Part shown: positions 1 through 6,280 of the stretch, one piece after another
Layout of the letters: each line of letters opens with the position of its first letter
Numbering within the stretch: position 1 is the first letter of the stretch
Assembly (NCBI GenBank): GCA_903897155.1
Contig: CAIUAO010000026.1
Location: 1 to 9,349, forward strand
Direction: 5' to 3'
DNA length: 9,349 nucleotides
From: an uncultured Actinomycetes bacterium
GTDB taxonomy: Bacteria > Actinomycetota > Actinomycetes > Nanopelagicales > Nanopelagicaceae
Position numbers and translations under genes: made by a program
The notes under the pieces: generated by a model
Told to the model about the DNA's origin: nothing
The model's input: the letters and a program-made list of their open reading frames with translations, nothing else
The model's database searches: none

Positions 1-954
1 GTTGCAGCTAGACAGTGGCGCGATGAATTATTACGCCGAACAACTCTTCACGAAGATGAAATTGGTGAATACTCTGGCGCTAAGAAAGAGATTCGCCCAG
101 TAACTATTGCAACATACCAAGTAATGACTATGCGCCGAGGCGGGGTTTATGCCCACCTTGATTTGTTTGATGCAATCGACTGGGGCCTAATTATTTATGA
201 TGAAGTACATCTATTACCTGCACCTATTTTTAGATTTACTGCTGACATCCAATCACGTCGTCGTCTTGGGTTAACTGCAACTCTTGTCCGAGAAGATGGC
301 ATGGAAGGCGAAGTTTTCTCCCTTATTGGCCCAAAACGTTTTGATGTTCCATGGAAAGAAATCGAGTCACAAGGCTATATTGCTCCTGCAGACTGTGTTG
401 AAGTGCGCGTAACACTGACTGACGAAGAGCGCTTGAACTATGCAACCGCTGAACAAGAAGACCGATATCGTTTTTGCTCGACCACCCTTACAAAGAGCAA
501 GGTTGCTGTTGCACTCGCAAGACAGCATTCTGAGGATCAAGTGCTTGTCATCGGACAATATATTGATCAACTTGACGCCCTAGGTGAAGAATTGGGTGTT
601 CCAGTAATTAAGGGTGATACTCCAGTTAAAGAGAGAGAACGTTTATTTAACCTCTACCGAGCGGGAGAGATTAAATGCTTAGTTGTTTCTAAAGTTGCAA
701 ATTTTTCAATTGATTTACCCGATGCAACAATCGCTATTCAAGTGTCAGGAACATTTGGTTCACGGCAAGAAGAGGCGCAGCGCTTAGGGCGTATTTTAAG
801 ACCGAAACCTGATGGGCGTGGGGCTCGTTTTTATTCCCTTGTCGCAAGAGACACGGTTGATCAAGACTTTGCACAAAATAGACAACGATTCTTAGCTGAA
901 CAGGGATATGCCTATCGCATCATTGATGCTGATGAAGTGCTTTCTAAAGAGTAG
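1..954 (+). CDS. XPB-family superfamily 2 DNA helicase, 3' part (5' end outside window)
   Basis: The open frame is intact from base 1, so the gene starts upstream; 317 codons and the stop are visible. XPB helicases are ATP-dependent 3'-5' DNA helicases linked to repair in archaea and eukaryotes, and actinobacteria carry a bacterial form. Visible motifs in order: an ARQWRDELL segment at the left edge (motif Ia region), ATYQVM, the motif II box DEVH (bases 199-210), the motif III region RLGLTATLVRED with the Arg-Glu-Asp (RED) signature of XPB (289-297), a thumb-like insertion, and the second RecA lobe with VVSKVANFSIDLP (motif V) and QEEAQRLGRILRPK (motif VI, 766-807). Walker A is off the left edge. 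The RED motif and the GTFGSRQEEAQRLGR segment favour XPB over a generic DEAD/DEAH helicase. The end overlaps the convergent glutaredoxin-like gene by 11 bp. Family assignment is firm; the biological role in bacteria is inferred. Confidence 0.93.
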   Translation, partial: VAARQWRDELLRRTTLHEDEIGEYSGAKKEIRPVTIATYQVMTMRRGGVYAHLDLFDAIDWGLIIYDEVHLLPAPIFRFTADIQSRRRLGLTATLVREDGMEGEVFSLIGPKRFDVPWKEIESQGYIAPADCVEVRVTLTDEERLNYATAEQEDRYRFCSTTLTKSKVAVALARQHSEDQVLVIGQYIDQLDALGEELGVPVIKGDTPVKERERLFNLYRAGEIKCLVVSKVANFSIDLPDATIAIQVSGTFGSRQEEAQRLGRILRPKPDGRGARFYSLVARDTVDQDFAQNRQRFLAEQGYAYRIIDADEVLSKE

Positions 955-1183
955 TAAATACTTTTCTAAATCTTTCTGGATCTACTTTGAAAAAATCGTG
1001 TGGTATTCCATTGATTAAAATAACCGGAACTTGTTCACCATATTTACCTTCAAGTTCCTGATTTGCATCTATAAATATTTCATCAATCACAAAAACAAGT
1101 TCTTCTTGGAGTACTTCTAAAGTTCTGATGGCAGCTTCACATAAGTGGCACCCATGTCTTGAATAGACCTGAACAGTGACCAT
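944..1183 (-). CDS. Small glutaredoxin-like thioredoxin-fold protein (79 aa)
   Basis: The protein begins MVTVQVYSRHGCHLCEAA: a first beta strand followed by a CHLC (CxxC) redox pair in the position of the glutaredoxin/thioredoxin active site. A cis-Pro-like segment (EQVPVILING) follows near residue 53. Its length matches the small glutaredoxin-like family (DUF836/Glutaredoxin 2 type) common in actinobacteria. It is probably a cytoplasmic thiol-disulfide oxidoreductase; its partner cannot be read from the sequence. A GTG six bases further upstream (1189) would add two residues, but it overlaps a strong GGAGGG Shine-Dalgarno. That element sits five bases before the ATG at 1183, so the ATG is preferred. 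The 3' end overlaps the helicase gene by 11 bp on the opposite strand. The gene diverges from the secreted metalloprotease-like gene. Confidence 0.85.
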   Translation of the reverse strand: MVTVQVYSRHGCHLCEAAIRTLEVLQEELVFVIDEIFIDANQELEGKYGEQVPVILINGIPHDFFKVDPERFRKVFTTL

Positions 1184-1188
1184 ATGCA

Positions 1189-1194
1189 CCCTCC
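1189..1194 (-). promoter_or_regulatory. Shine-Dalgarno site deciding the glutaredoxin-like start
   Basis: On the minus strand the sequence reads GGAGGG, then TGCAT, then ATG. The five-base spacing is optimal for the ATG at 1183. The alternative GTG lies inside this element and is unlikely to be used. This is the clearest ribosome binding site in the window; most other genes here have none. Confidence 0.7.
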
Positions 1195-1208
1195 ATCAAC
1201 TATTTATC

Positions 1209-1237
1209 TATGTATTTGCTGTGAAATTAGAGTACAA
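1209..1237 (-). promoter_or_regulatory. Possible sigma70-type promoter for the glutaredoxin-like gene
   Basis: Read on the minus strand, TTGTAC (bases 1237-1232) is followed by a 17-base spacer and TACATA (1214-1209), a loose match to -35 and -10 boxes. It lies about 25 bases upstream of the GTG/ATG start and leaves room for a leader with the GGAGGG site. The match is imperfect and only the position and spacing support it. Confidence 0.35.
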
Positions 1238-1261
1238 GCATTTACCGCCCCATTTGCCCAC

Positions 1262-1267
1262 TAAGAT
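1262..1267 (+). promoter_or_regulatory. -10 box (TAAGAT), probable leaderless promoter of the secreted metalloprotease-like gene
   Basis: TAAGAT fits the TAnnnT form of actinobacterial -10 elements and ends eight bases before the ATG at 1276. No purine-rich Shine-Dalgarno lies in those eight bases (TTTTCACT). This spacing would put transcription start at or next to the A of the start codon, giving a leaderless mRNA. A weak -35 candidate, TTTACC, lies at 1241-1246 with a short 15-base spacer. Leaderless initiation is inferred from spacing alone. Confidence 0.45.
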
Positions 1268-1275
1268 TTTTCACT

Positions 1276-3654
1276 ATGCGGGCAAGGAAGATCAGTACAT
1301 CACTCCTGGTCTCAGCGACTCTCATTATTGGCCTGGCTCTACCTGTTTCATCAGCTACAGCCACCTCGGTTAAAGAAGTTCCAGCTGGGTGGGTACATAC
1401 ATATGCAGCCACAGGGATTGCCGACAAAACTAGATTAATTCCGGCCCCAAGCTCTAATGCTGCTCATTTAAATACCGCCAGCACAATTAACGTTAGTTTT
1501 CAAAACATATCTCCGCAAGAACAAATTCCAATTCAAGCAGCAGTAAATATTTGGTCGGATAATTGGAGTTCATCGGTTCCAGTAAATGTCACGGCATCTT
1601 CACAAGTTGAAACTTCGGCTGGGGTTTTAGCTTCTGCCAGCGCTGTTAATTATTTCAATAATTTTCCTGGTGCTCCTGACCAAACAGTTTGGTATTCATC
1701 TGCAATGGCAAACGCGTTGTCTGGGAAAGATTTAGATCCAACAAATCCTGAAATTCGAATCAATATCAATGCTGCGATGCAGAACCTTTTCTATCTTGGC
1801 ACCGATGGCAACTGTCCGCCTAATCAGTACGACCTTGAGTCAATAATTCTTCACGAATTTGCACATGGCTTGGGTTTTATCTCAAACGATGTTTACTACC
1901 CAGCCACTGGAGTTGGACAACTTAATCGTCCAACACCATTTGATGCATTTGCGGTAACTCCTGATGGAAGTCGTTTAATGGACTTACCTTCACCATCAGC
2001 GCAACTAGGACAAGCATTTCAAAATACTTTAGTGTGGAATGGCCCAATTGGTATTGCAGCTAACAACGGCATTAAGCCCGTTCTATTTACTCCAAATCCA
2101 TATCAACCTGGTTCATCAGTAAGTCACTTAGACCAAGTTACTTTTCAAAACTTTGGTCCGAATGCTCTGATGACACCTAGCTGGCCACCAGGAGCAGTTT
2201 TCAGAAGCCCAGGACCTCTTGTACTTGGAATGCTTCAAGATATGAGAACAAAACCACCCGGAGGAAAACCCGCAGGGCTTCCTGACGCTCCACGTAATAT
2301 TCGCGCGATCGTTGGCGACAAATATGCAATTGTAAATTTTGACGAACCTGATAATGCACGCACTTCACCCATTGATTCATACACTGTAAAAGTTGATGGC
2401 ACTTCTAATATATTTACAGGTACTAGTAGCCCAATAAAAATTACTGGTCTTAAAGATGGGGTTTCATACACATTTACTGTGACTGCAACAAACCCAGTTG
2501 GCACATCACCTGGAGCAAAAAGTAATTCAATAACCCCACAAATGGGATGGATTGCTACAGTCATAGATCCTGCGGCTGATGCCAAATATCTGGCAACAAC
2601 TACATTCCAAGGAAAGCCTGCAGTAATTTACAGTAATTCGAAAGCAAGTAATTTGACTCTAGCTACATGGAGCGCCGGTAAATGGAGTAAACAGATAATT
2701 GACGGCAATTCAGATTCAGGTGGCAGAACCACCGATAACGTATCTGGGTATATCTCCGTTTGCACTTCTGCACCAGGTAAGAACCAACGCTTAGATATCT
2801 TCTACGGTGATATAACGAAGAAATGGCTTCGTTATGCCGGATATAACGGAAAAACCTGGAAATACAGCATCGTTGATGGCAATGGACCAATTATCAATGA
2901 CTATAAAGACATCAATCGTGTCCGCACGGCAAGTGATGTGAGCGGAGCAAGCGCATGCGTTGATACACCTGATGGCTTGCAAGTTTTTTATCGTGACCAA
3001 AGTCAGGGCATTATTTTGGGAGCTGTTCAATCCTCTGGTGGATGGCAATATGAATTAATTGATGGTGACCGTGTTACTAGTGGCCGCACAACAGGTGATG
3101 TCGGATTTCATATTCGTGCACTCAATATCGATTCAGATGTCTACTTAATTTATGACTCAGTCTTACAAATTAATCAACAAAAGCAACCAGTCCAAGAAGC
3201 AGTTCGCTTAGCGACTCGTGGAAGTGCTTTACCTGAAGATTGGAATTACTCCACACTGGATTCATATGGCGGAGATGTGGTGATTGCTGGATATGACGTC
3301 GGACTTGTTAATCTTGCTGGGCATATCAAAGCAAGTTGGATGGCATCAACTGGTCTATCACTTCCAGATGCCGACAGTATCCGCTACGCAGACGTATCTA
3401 GCCCTACCAAAATTGGACAAGTAAGTTCTGGAATGTTTGGAACACCTGCAGCGCCTATGCAAACAGACGGGAAATATATTCTTTTTAATTGTCAGGCAAG
3501 GCTTTGTAGTCTAAATACTACAAGCAGAATAATTTCACTTGTAACAACTTCAGATGTTGCCAGCTCAGGCAAAGTTGAATGGATTAACCTGGGAACTTCT
3601 AAATATGCGCTTGCTGGAATTAATGGGAAGTTAATTGCTTACAAACTAAAGTAG
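1276..3654 (+). CDS. Secreted zinc-metalloprotease-like protein with fibronectin III and propeller-like repeats
   Basis: The 792-residue product starts with a Sec signal peptide (MRARK, hydrophobic core at about 9-24, Ala-rich cleavage region near 27-30). Residues 193-201 read HEFAHGLGF, a zinc-protease HExxH helix. The third His of the metzincin HExxHxxGxxH motif is absent (Ser there). A candidate third ligand is His284 in SHLD, followed by a Met-turn-like NALMTPSW (Met299). Residues about 334-420 form a fibronectin type III domain (PDAPRNIRA start, GLKDGVSYTFTVTATN core). The rest, about 437-680, repeats a 60-residue unit like a beta-propeller blade, then a shorter tail. There is no membrane anchor or sorting signal, so it is probably released. 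It converges on the SBBP-motif gene with one base between stops. The start has a -10 box but no Shine-Dalgarno. The substrate is unknown; a degenerate, non-catalytic adhesin is also possible. Confidence 0.85.
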   Translation: MRARKISTSLLVSATLIIGLALPVSSATATSVKEVPAGWVHTYAATGIADKTRLIPAPSSNAAHLNTASTINVSFQNISPQEQIPIQAAVNIWSDNWSSSVPVNVTASSQVETSAGVLASASAVNYFNNFPGAPDQTVWYSSAMANALSGKDLDPTNPEIRININAAMQNLFYLGTDGNCPPNQYDLESIILHEFAHGLGFISNDVYYPATGVGQLNRPTPFDAFAVTPDGSRLMDLPSPSAQLGQAFQNTLVWNGPIGIAANNGIKPVLFTPNPYQPGSSVSHLDQVTFQNFGPNALMTPSWPPGAVFRSPGPLVLGMLQDMRTKPPGGKPAGLPDAPRNIRAIVGDKYAIVNFDEPDNARTSPIDSYTVKVDGTSNIFTGTSSPIKITGLKDGVSYTFTVTATNPVGTSPGAKSNSITPQMGWIATVIDPAADAKYLATTTFQGKPAVIYSNSKASNLTLATWSAGKWSKQIIDGNSDSGGRTTDNVSGYISVCTSAPGKNQRLDIFYGDITKKWLRYAGYNGKTWKYSIVDGNGPIINDYKDINRVRTASDVSGASACVDTPDGLQVFYRDQSQGIILGAVQSSGGWQYELIDGDRVTSGRTTGDVGFHIRALNIDSDVYLIYDSVLQINQQKQPVQEAVRLATRGSALPEDWNYSTLDSYGGDVVIAGYDVGLVNLAGHIKASWMASTGLSLPDADSIRYADVSSPTKIGQVSSGMFGTPAAPMQTDGKYILFNCQARLCSLNTTSRIISLVTTSDVASSGKVEWINLGTSKYALAGINGKLIAYKLK
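2584..3309 (+). repeat. Protein-level tandem repeats, about four propeller-like blades
   Basis: Within the secreted protein, a unit of about 60 residues recurs. It has a hydrophobic-x-Tyr-x-Asp/Asn strand (VIYSN 450, IFYGD 508, VFYRD 570, LIYDS 624). In the first three copies a Trp follows about 18-20 residues after the start of that strand. It then has W-x-[KY]-x-[IL]-[IV]-D-G (Trp470, Trp528, Trp590; a weaker WNYSTLDS at 656). Next comes an Arg-Thr...Asp-Val turn (RTTDNVSG 484, RTASDVSG 550, RTTGDVGF 604). The spacing between Trp residues is 58, 62 and 66. This pattern suits blades of a lectin- or sialidase-like beta-propeller. The DNA copies have diverged, so this is an old protein repeat and not a recent DNA duplication. 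Confidence 0.6.
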
Positions 3655-3655
3655 T

Positions 3656-4606
3656 TTATTTTGTCTTAAGTAAAAGTAAGTTATATGTTCCCTGATCACT
3701 ATTTGCCAAGACTAAGCCAAATCCTGGTTGATATTTGAGTGAGACCAATGTTCCGCTAAATGTGTAAAGTTCAGCAATTCCACCCTTTAGTGAACTTTTA
3801 ATAAGAACAGAAGTTAAGCCTTTGGGTTTGAATCCTGAAATTCCTGGAATCGCTTTTGAAGTTGCGAAACTTTGCCAACTATAAAGAGAGCTCTTGAGCA
3901 GAGTGACAGCTTTACTTGGCACAGTTTTCTGTTTTATGAGCTTTATTGGCGATAACCCAGTTGGGGTTATAGTTGACTCAAAAGTATTTGCATTTGAACT
4001 ATTGCTAACACCCGTGATCGTAATTTTTTTTAGTTTCAAAGTAATTGCGCTTGGAATAAGAACATCTGTTGAATCGGCTGTGTATGTATTGAGGAGTGAA
4101 CCAGTTGGGCTTATCTCCCATACAACCAGGCGTTTGAGACCGCTAGTTGGTGGTGCAACTGGCTGCAGTTGGATTTGGGAAGGATTGAGTGTATTTGGCG
4201 CCAAAGGTGTTGGTGTTACTTGTGGAGCGGGTATCGCAGTTGCTCCTGCTACCCAAATGTTGCCAAGTGAATCGATATAGCCAGTTGTAGCGACATCATC
4301 TAAGGGCGTACCAAGACGCAAATTCCACAACTGCTGACCCGTATAACTACTAGCCGATATAAATCCATCACTTGACCCGCCCAGTGCTGGGCTAGTTACA
4401 AGTGTTGAAGTAGATGTTTCAATCGTCCCAATAACAAAACTACCTGAAGCATTAGTTAGAACGTCTGATAATTGATCTCCACCGGACAATGGGGTTGTAA
4501 AAGAAATTGACAAAGGAGTAACTGTGATGGGTTTCGTTACTGCGCTAGATGTATTTATAGAAATTAATAATAAGAAAGCTAGCGCCGTAATAAAGTTCTT
4601 TTTCAC
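3656..4606 (-). CDS. Secreted protein of unknown function with an SBBP-like propeller motif
   Basis: The 316-residue product has a signal peptide (MKKN, hydrophobic stretch about 6-17, likely cleavage after SSA at residue 22) and no cysteines. Residues 77-122 (bases 4241-4378) resemble the SBBP seven-bladed propeller repeat: Gly-rich DGFISASSYTGQQLWN, LGTPLDDVATTGY, then DSLGNIWVAGAT. Only one clear copy is present, with a possible remnant WEISPTGSLLNTYTADSTD at 163-181. A Pro/Thr-rich stretch (126-155) separates the two. The remainder is beta-rich and Ser/Thr/Lys-rich with no recognised family. The start is the GTG that overlaps the proC stop in GTGA, with no obvious Shine-Dalgarno, so translation is probably coupled to proC. 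It runs tail-to-tail into the secreted metalloprotease-like gene. An extracellular or surface role is inferred only from the signal peptide and repeat. Confidence 0.75.
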   Translation of the reverse strand: MKKNFITALAFLLLISINTSSAVTKPITVTPLSISFTTPLSGGDQLSDVLTNASGSFVIGTIETSTSTLVTSPALGGSSDGFISASSYTGQQLWNLRLGTPLDDVATTGYIDSLGNIWVAGATAIPAPQVTPTPLAPNTLNPSQIQLQPVAPPTSGLKRLVVWEISPTGSLLNTYTADSTDVLIPSAITLKLKKITITGVSNSSNANTFESTITPTGLSPIKLIKQKTVPSKAVTLLKSSLYSWQSFATSKAIPGISGFKPKGLTSVLIKSSLKGGIAELYTFSGTLVSLKYQPGFGLVLANSDQGTYNLLLLKTK

Positions 4607-5418
4607 GCCAGTTCGCGCGAACGATCTGCAGCGGCTTGCATAGCACGGGCAACTAAGTCTTGTAACTTTCCTTCATTAAATACTGCTAGTGCCTCAGCAG
4701 TCATTCCTTTAGGGCTTGTTACATTCTCACGTAATGTTGATGCACTTTTGCCAGATTCAGCTAACATTTTTGCCGCGCCGACAATAGTTTGAGTAACCAA
4801 CTCTGTTGCAACTTTCTCACTAAGCCCCATCTTTATAGCGCCACTTACCATTGCCTCAACAAATGCAAAGAAATAAGCTGGGCCAGAACCACTCGTGGCT
4901 GCTGCTGCATTCTGCAAATCTTCGCTCACTTCAATCACCTTTCCACATGCTAGTAAGACTCTTCGTAAATACTCTAAATCACTTTCTTGAACATTTTTAC
5001 CTGATGAAATAATTGACATTCCTTCACCGAACATCATCGGTGTATTTGGCATTACTCGAATAACTGATTGTTTAGGGTTTAGAGCATCTTCTAGAAGAGC
5101 AGTCTTCTTGCCTGCCAAAAAGGATACAACTACGGCATTTGGATTTACCGCAGAAGCAATCTCTGCAAGCAACTCATCAAGCCCTTGTGGTTTCACGGCT
5201 AGGAGCAAAATATCTGACTCTTTAGCTAGGGCAATATTTGAAGCAGCCTTAACCTGATACTTCTTTTCAACCTCAGTTTTGCGCTCTGGGCTACGGACTG
5301 AAAAAGAAATTAACTCGTGAGATACGCCAGCCCTGATCAATCCAGCAAGAATCGCTTCACCCATGTTGCCAACCCCGATGATGCCAACTCGTGAAGATTG
5401 GATTTCTAGGTTCGCCAC
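4603..5418 (-). CDS. proC: Pyrroline-5-carboxylate reductase
   Basis: This cytoplasmic enzyme catalyses the last step of proline synthesis, reducing 1-pyrroline-5-carboxylate with NAD(P)H. The 271-residue length is typical. Residues 11-20 (VGIIGVGNMG) form the Rossmann GxGxxG turn and LLLAVKPQ (71-78) the next conserved loop. RVMPNTPMMFGEG (121-133) and AATSGSGPAYFFAFVEAM (173-190) belong to the family core. The C-terminal P5CR signature region is LRENVTSPKGMTAEAL (229-244), where most members read SPGGTT; this copy has SPKGMT. The GTG start at 5418 lies six bases after a TAGGCT -10 box and lacks a Shine-Dalgarno, suggesting a leaderless mRNA. An out-of-frame ATG overlaps it. The stop overlaps the start of the downstream secreted-protein gene, so the two are probably co-transcribed. 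Confidence 0.95.
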   Translation of the reverse strand: MANLEIQSSRVGIIGVGNMGEAILAGLIRAGVSHELISFSVRSPERKTEVEKKYQVKAASNIALAKESDILLLAVKPQGLDELLAEIASAVNPNAVVVSFLAGKKTALLEDALNPKQSVIRVMPNTPMMFGEGMSIISSGKNVQESDLEYLRRVLLACGKVIEVSEDLQNAAAATSGSGPAYFFAFVEAMVSGAIKMGLSEKVATELVTQTIVGAAKMLAESGKSASTLRENVTSPKGMTAEALAVFNEGKLQDLVARAMQAAADRSRELA

Positions 5419-5424
5419 ATACAG

Positions 5425-5430
5425 AGCCTA
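5425..5430 (-). promoter_or_regulatory. -10 box (TAGGCT) for proC, probable leaderless start
   Basis: On the minus strand TAGGCT is followed by CTGTAT and then the GTG start of proC. The TAnnnT form and six-base spacing are those expected for a transcript beginning at the start codon. No Shine-Dalgarno is present. It lies in the 31-bp spacer next to the opposing -10 box of the rightward gene. No convincing -35 was seen. Confidence 0.4.
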
Positions 5431-5435
5431 CCCAA

Positions 5436-5441
5436 TAGACT
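5436..5441 (+). promoter_or_regulatory. -10 box (TAGACT) for the cysteine-rich gene and radA-mutY run
   Basis: TAGACT is followed by eight bases (CTCGCACT) and the ATG at 5450. There is no Shine-Dalgarno in that interval, so a leaderless transcript is likely. The box supports 5450 as the start in place of an in-frame upstream ATG at 5363 that lies inside proC. It would drive the whole rightward run through mutY unless internal promoters exist. Confidence 0.4.
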
Positions 5442-5449
5442 CTCGCACT

Positions 5450-6280
5450 ATGCCTGAGGTAAAAGATGGTTTCGCTCGTGACTTTGTTGAATTCGCTGAT
5501 CCTGCAAAACCAGAGGACATCTTCCGCTGTGACCTTACCTGGCTAACCTCATATTGGACATGTATTTATGGCGCTGGATGCTGTGGGATTGACGCAGATA
5601 AGCCAGATGCGGGTTGTTGTTCTGATGGTGCATATTACTCAGATGCAGAAGACGAAGCACGAACCCAAAAAGTTGCTGAACGCCTCACACCAGAAATGTG
5701 GCAGTTCTATAACGAGGCACAACCAAAGAAAAAAGGTGGCAAACTTAAGATTTCAGAAGTTGGGTTAGATAGCGATCGCAAGACTCGTAAAGTAAATAAC
5801 TCCTGTATTTTCTTAAATCGCATGGATTACTCAGCACCAGGATTTACAGGTTCATTTGGATGCGTACTGCACCACCTTGCAGAAAAAGAAGGTGTGCACT
5901 TTGTAGAAACAAAGCCCGATGTTTGTTGGCAGCTACCAATCCGCAGAAGTTTTGAGACAAGAGAATTTGGCGATCAAGAAATCTCCGTAACAGTTATTGG
6001 CGAGTACGAGCGACTTGCATGGGGGGATGGTGGTAAAGACTTCGCCTGGTATTGCACAGCAAATACCGAAGCTCATGTTGGCCGTGAACCGGTATATAAA
6101 TCTAATAACAATGAACTTATCGCACTCATGGGCCCAGAAGCTTACGCAGAATTAGTAAAGCATTGCGACGCTCGAGTTGAAGCAATCGCGGCAACTGCAA
6201 AGAAACAACGTAAGCGTGAACTTCCTCTATTCCAAATTCATCCAGCGACGGTTGCAGCTCGTGGCCAAGGCTCCCGCTAA
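5450..6280 (+). CDS. Cysteine-rich protein of unknown function, first gene of the radA run
   Basis: I do not recognise a named family with certainty. From the ATG at 5450 the product has 276 residues and 11 cysteines. The N-terminal cluster is dense: Cys27, Cys38, Cys44-Cys45 and Cys56-Cys57, in FRCDLTW, TCIYGAGCCGID and DAGCCSDGAYYSD. Later ones are Cys119 (NSCIFLNR), Cys138 (FGCVLHHLA) and Cys159 (KPDVCWQLPIRR), with Cys202 and Cys239 further on. The spacing suggests a metal- or Fe-S-binding fold, broadly like the CxxxxCC cluster proteins (YkgJ/DUF3109 type). No signal peptide or membrane segment is seen, so it is cytoplasmic. The frame stays open back to 5363, but that extension lies in proC and past a -10 box, so 5450 is chosen. 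The 3' end overlaps radA by 20 bp, indicating co-expression. Function is unknown. Confidence 0.8.
   Translation: MPEVKDGFARDFVEFADPAKPEDIFRCDLTWLTSYWTCIYGAGCCGIDADKPDAGCCSDGAYYSDAEDEARTQKVAERLTPEMWQFYNEAQPKKKGGKLKISEVGLDSDRKTRKVNNSCIFLNRMDYSAPGFTGSFGCVLHHLAEKEGVHFVETKPDVCWQLPIRRSFETREFGDQEISVTVIGEYERLAWGDGGKDFAWYCTANTEAHVGREPVYKSNNNELIALMGPEAYAELVKHCDARVEAIAATAKKQRKRELPLFQIHPATVAARGQGSR

Noticed and set aside
2235..2585. A 116-codon antisense frame over the fibronectin III region
   Set aside because: The plus-strand frame encodes a clear FN3 domain in a continuous 792-codon gene, so the antisense frame is a shadow.
3894..4280. A 128-codon plus-strand frame within the SBBP-motif gene
   Set aside because: The opposite strand has a longer frame with a signal peptide, a propeller motif and coupling to proC. 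The plus-strand frame has no start signal or recognisable domain.
5363..5449. An in-frame 29-residue N-terminal extension of the cysteine-rich protein
   Set aside because: It would overlap the proC start region on the other strand and lies upstream of a -10 box at good spacing. The conserved-looking protein begins at the ATG at 5450.
6177..6260. A 28-residue upstream extension of RadA from a TTG
   Set aside because: RadA proteins begin a few residues before the C4 zinc finger. The GTG at 6261 gives 456 residues, the normal length, and the extension lies deep in the preceding gene.
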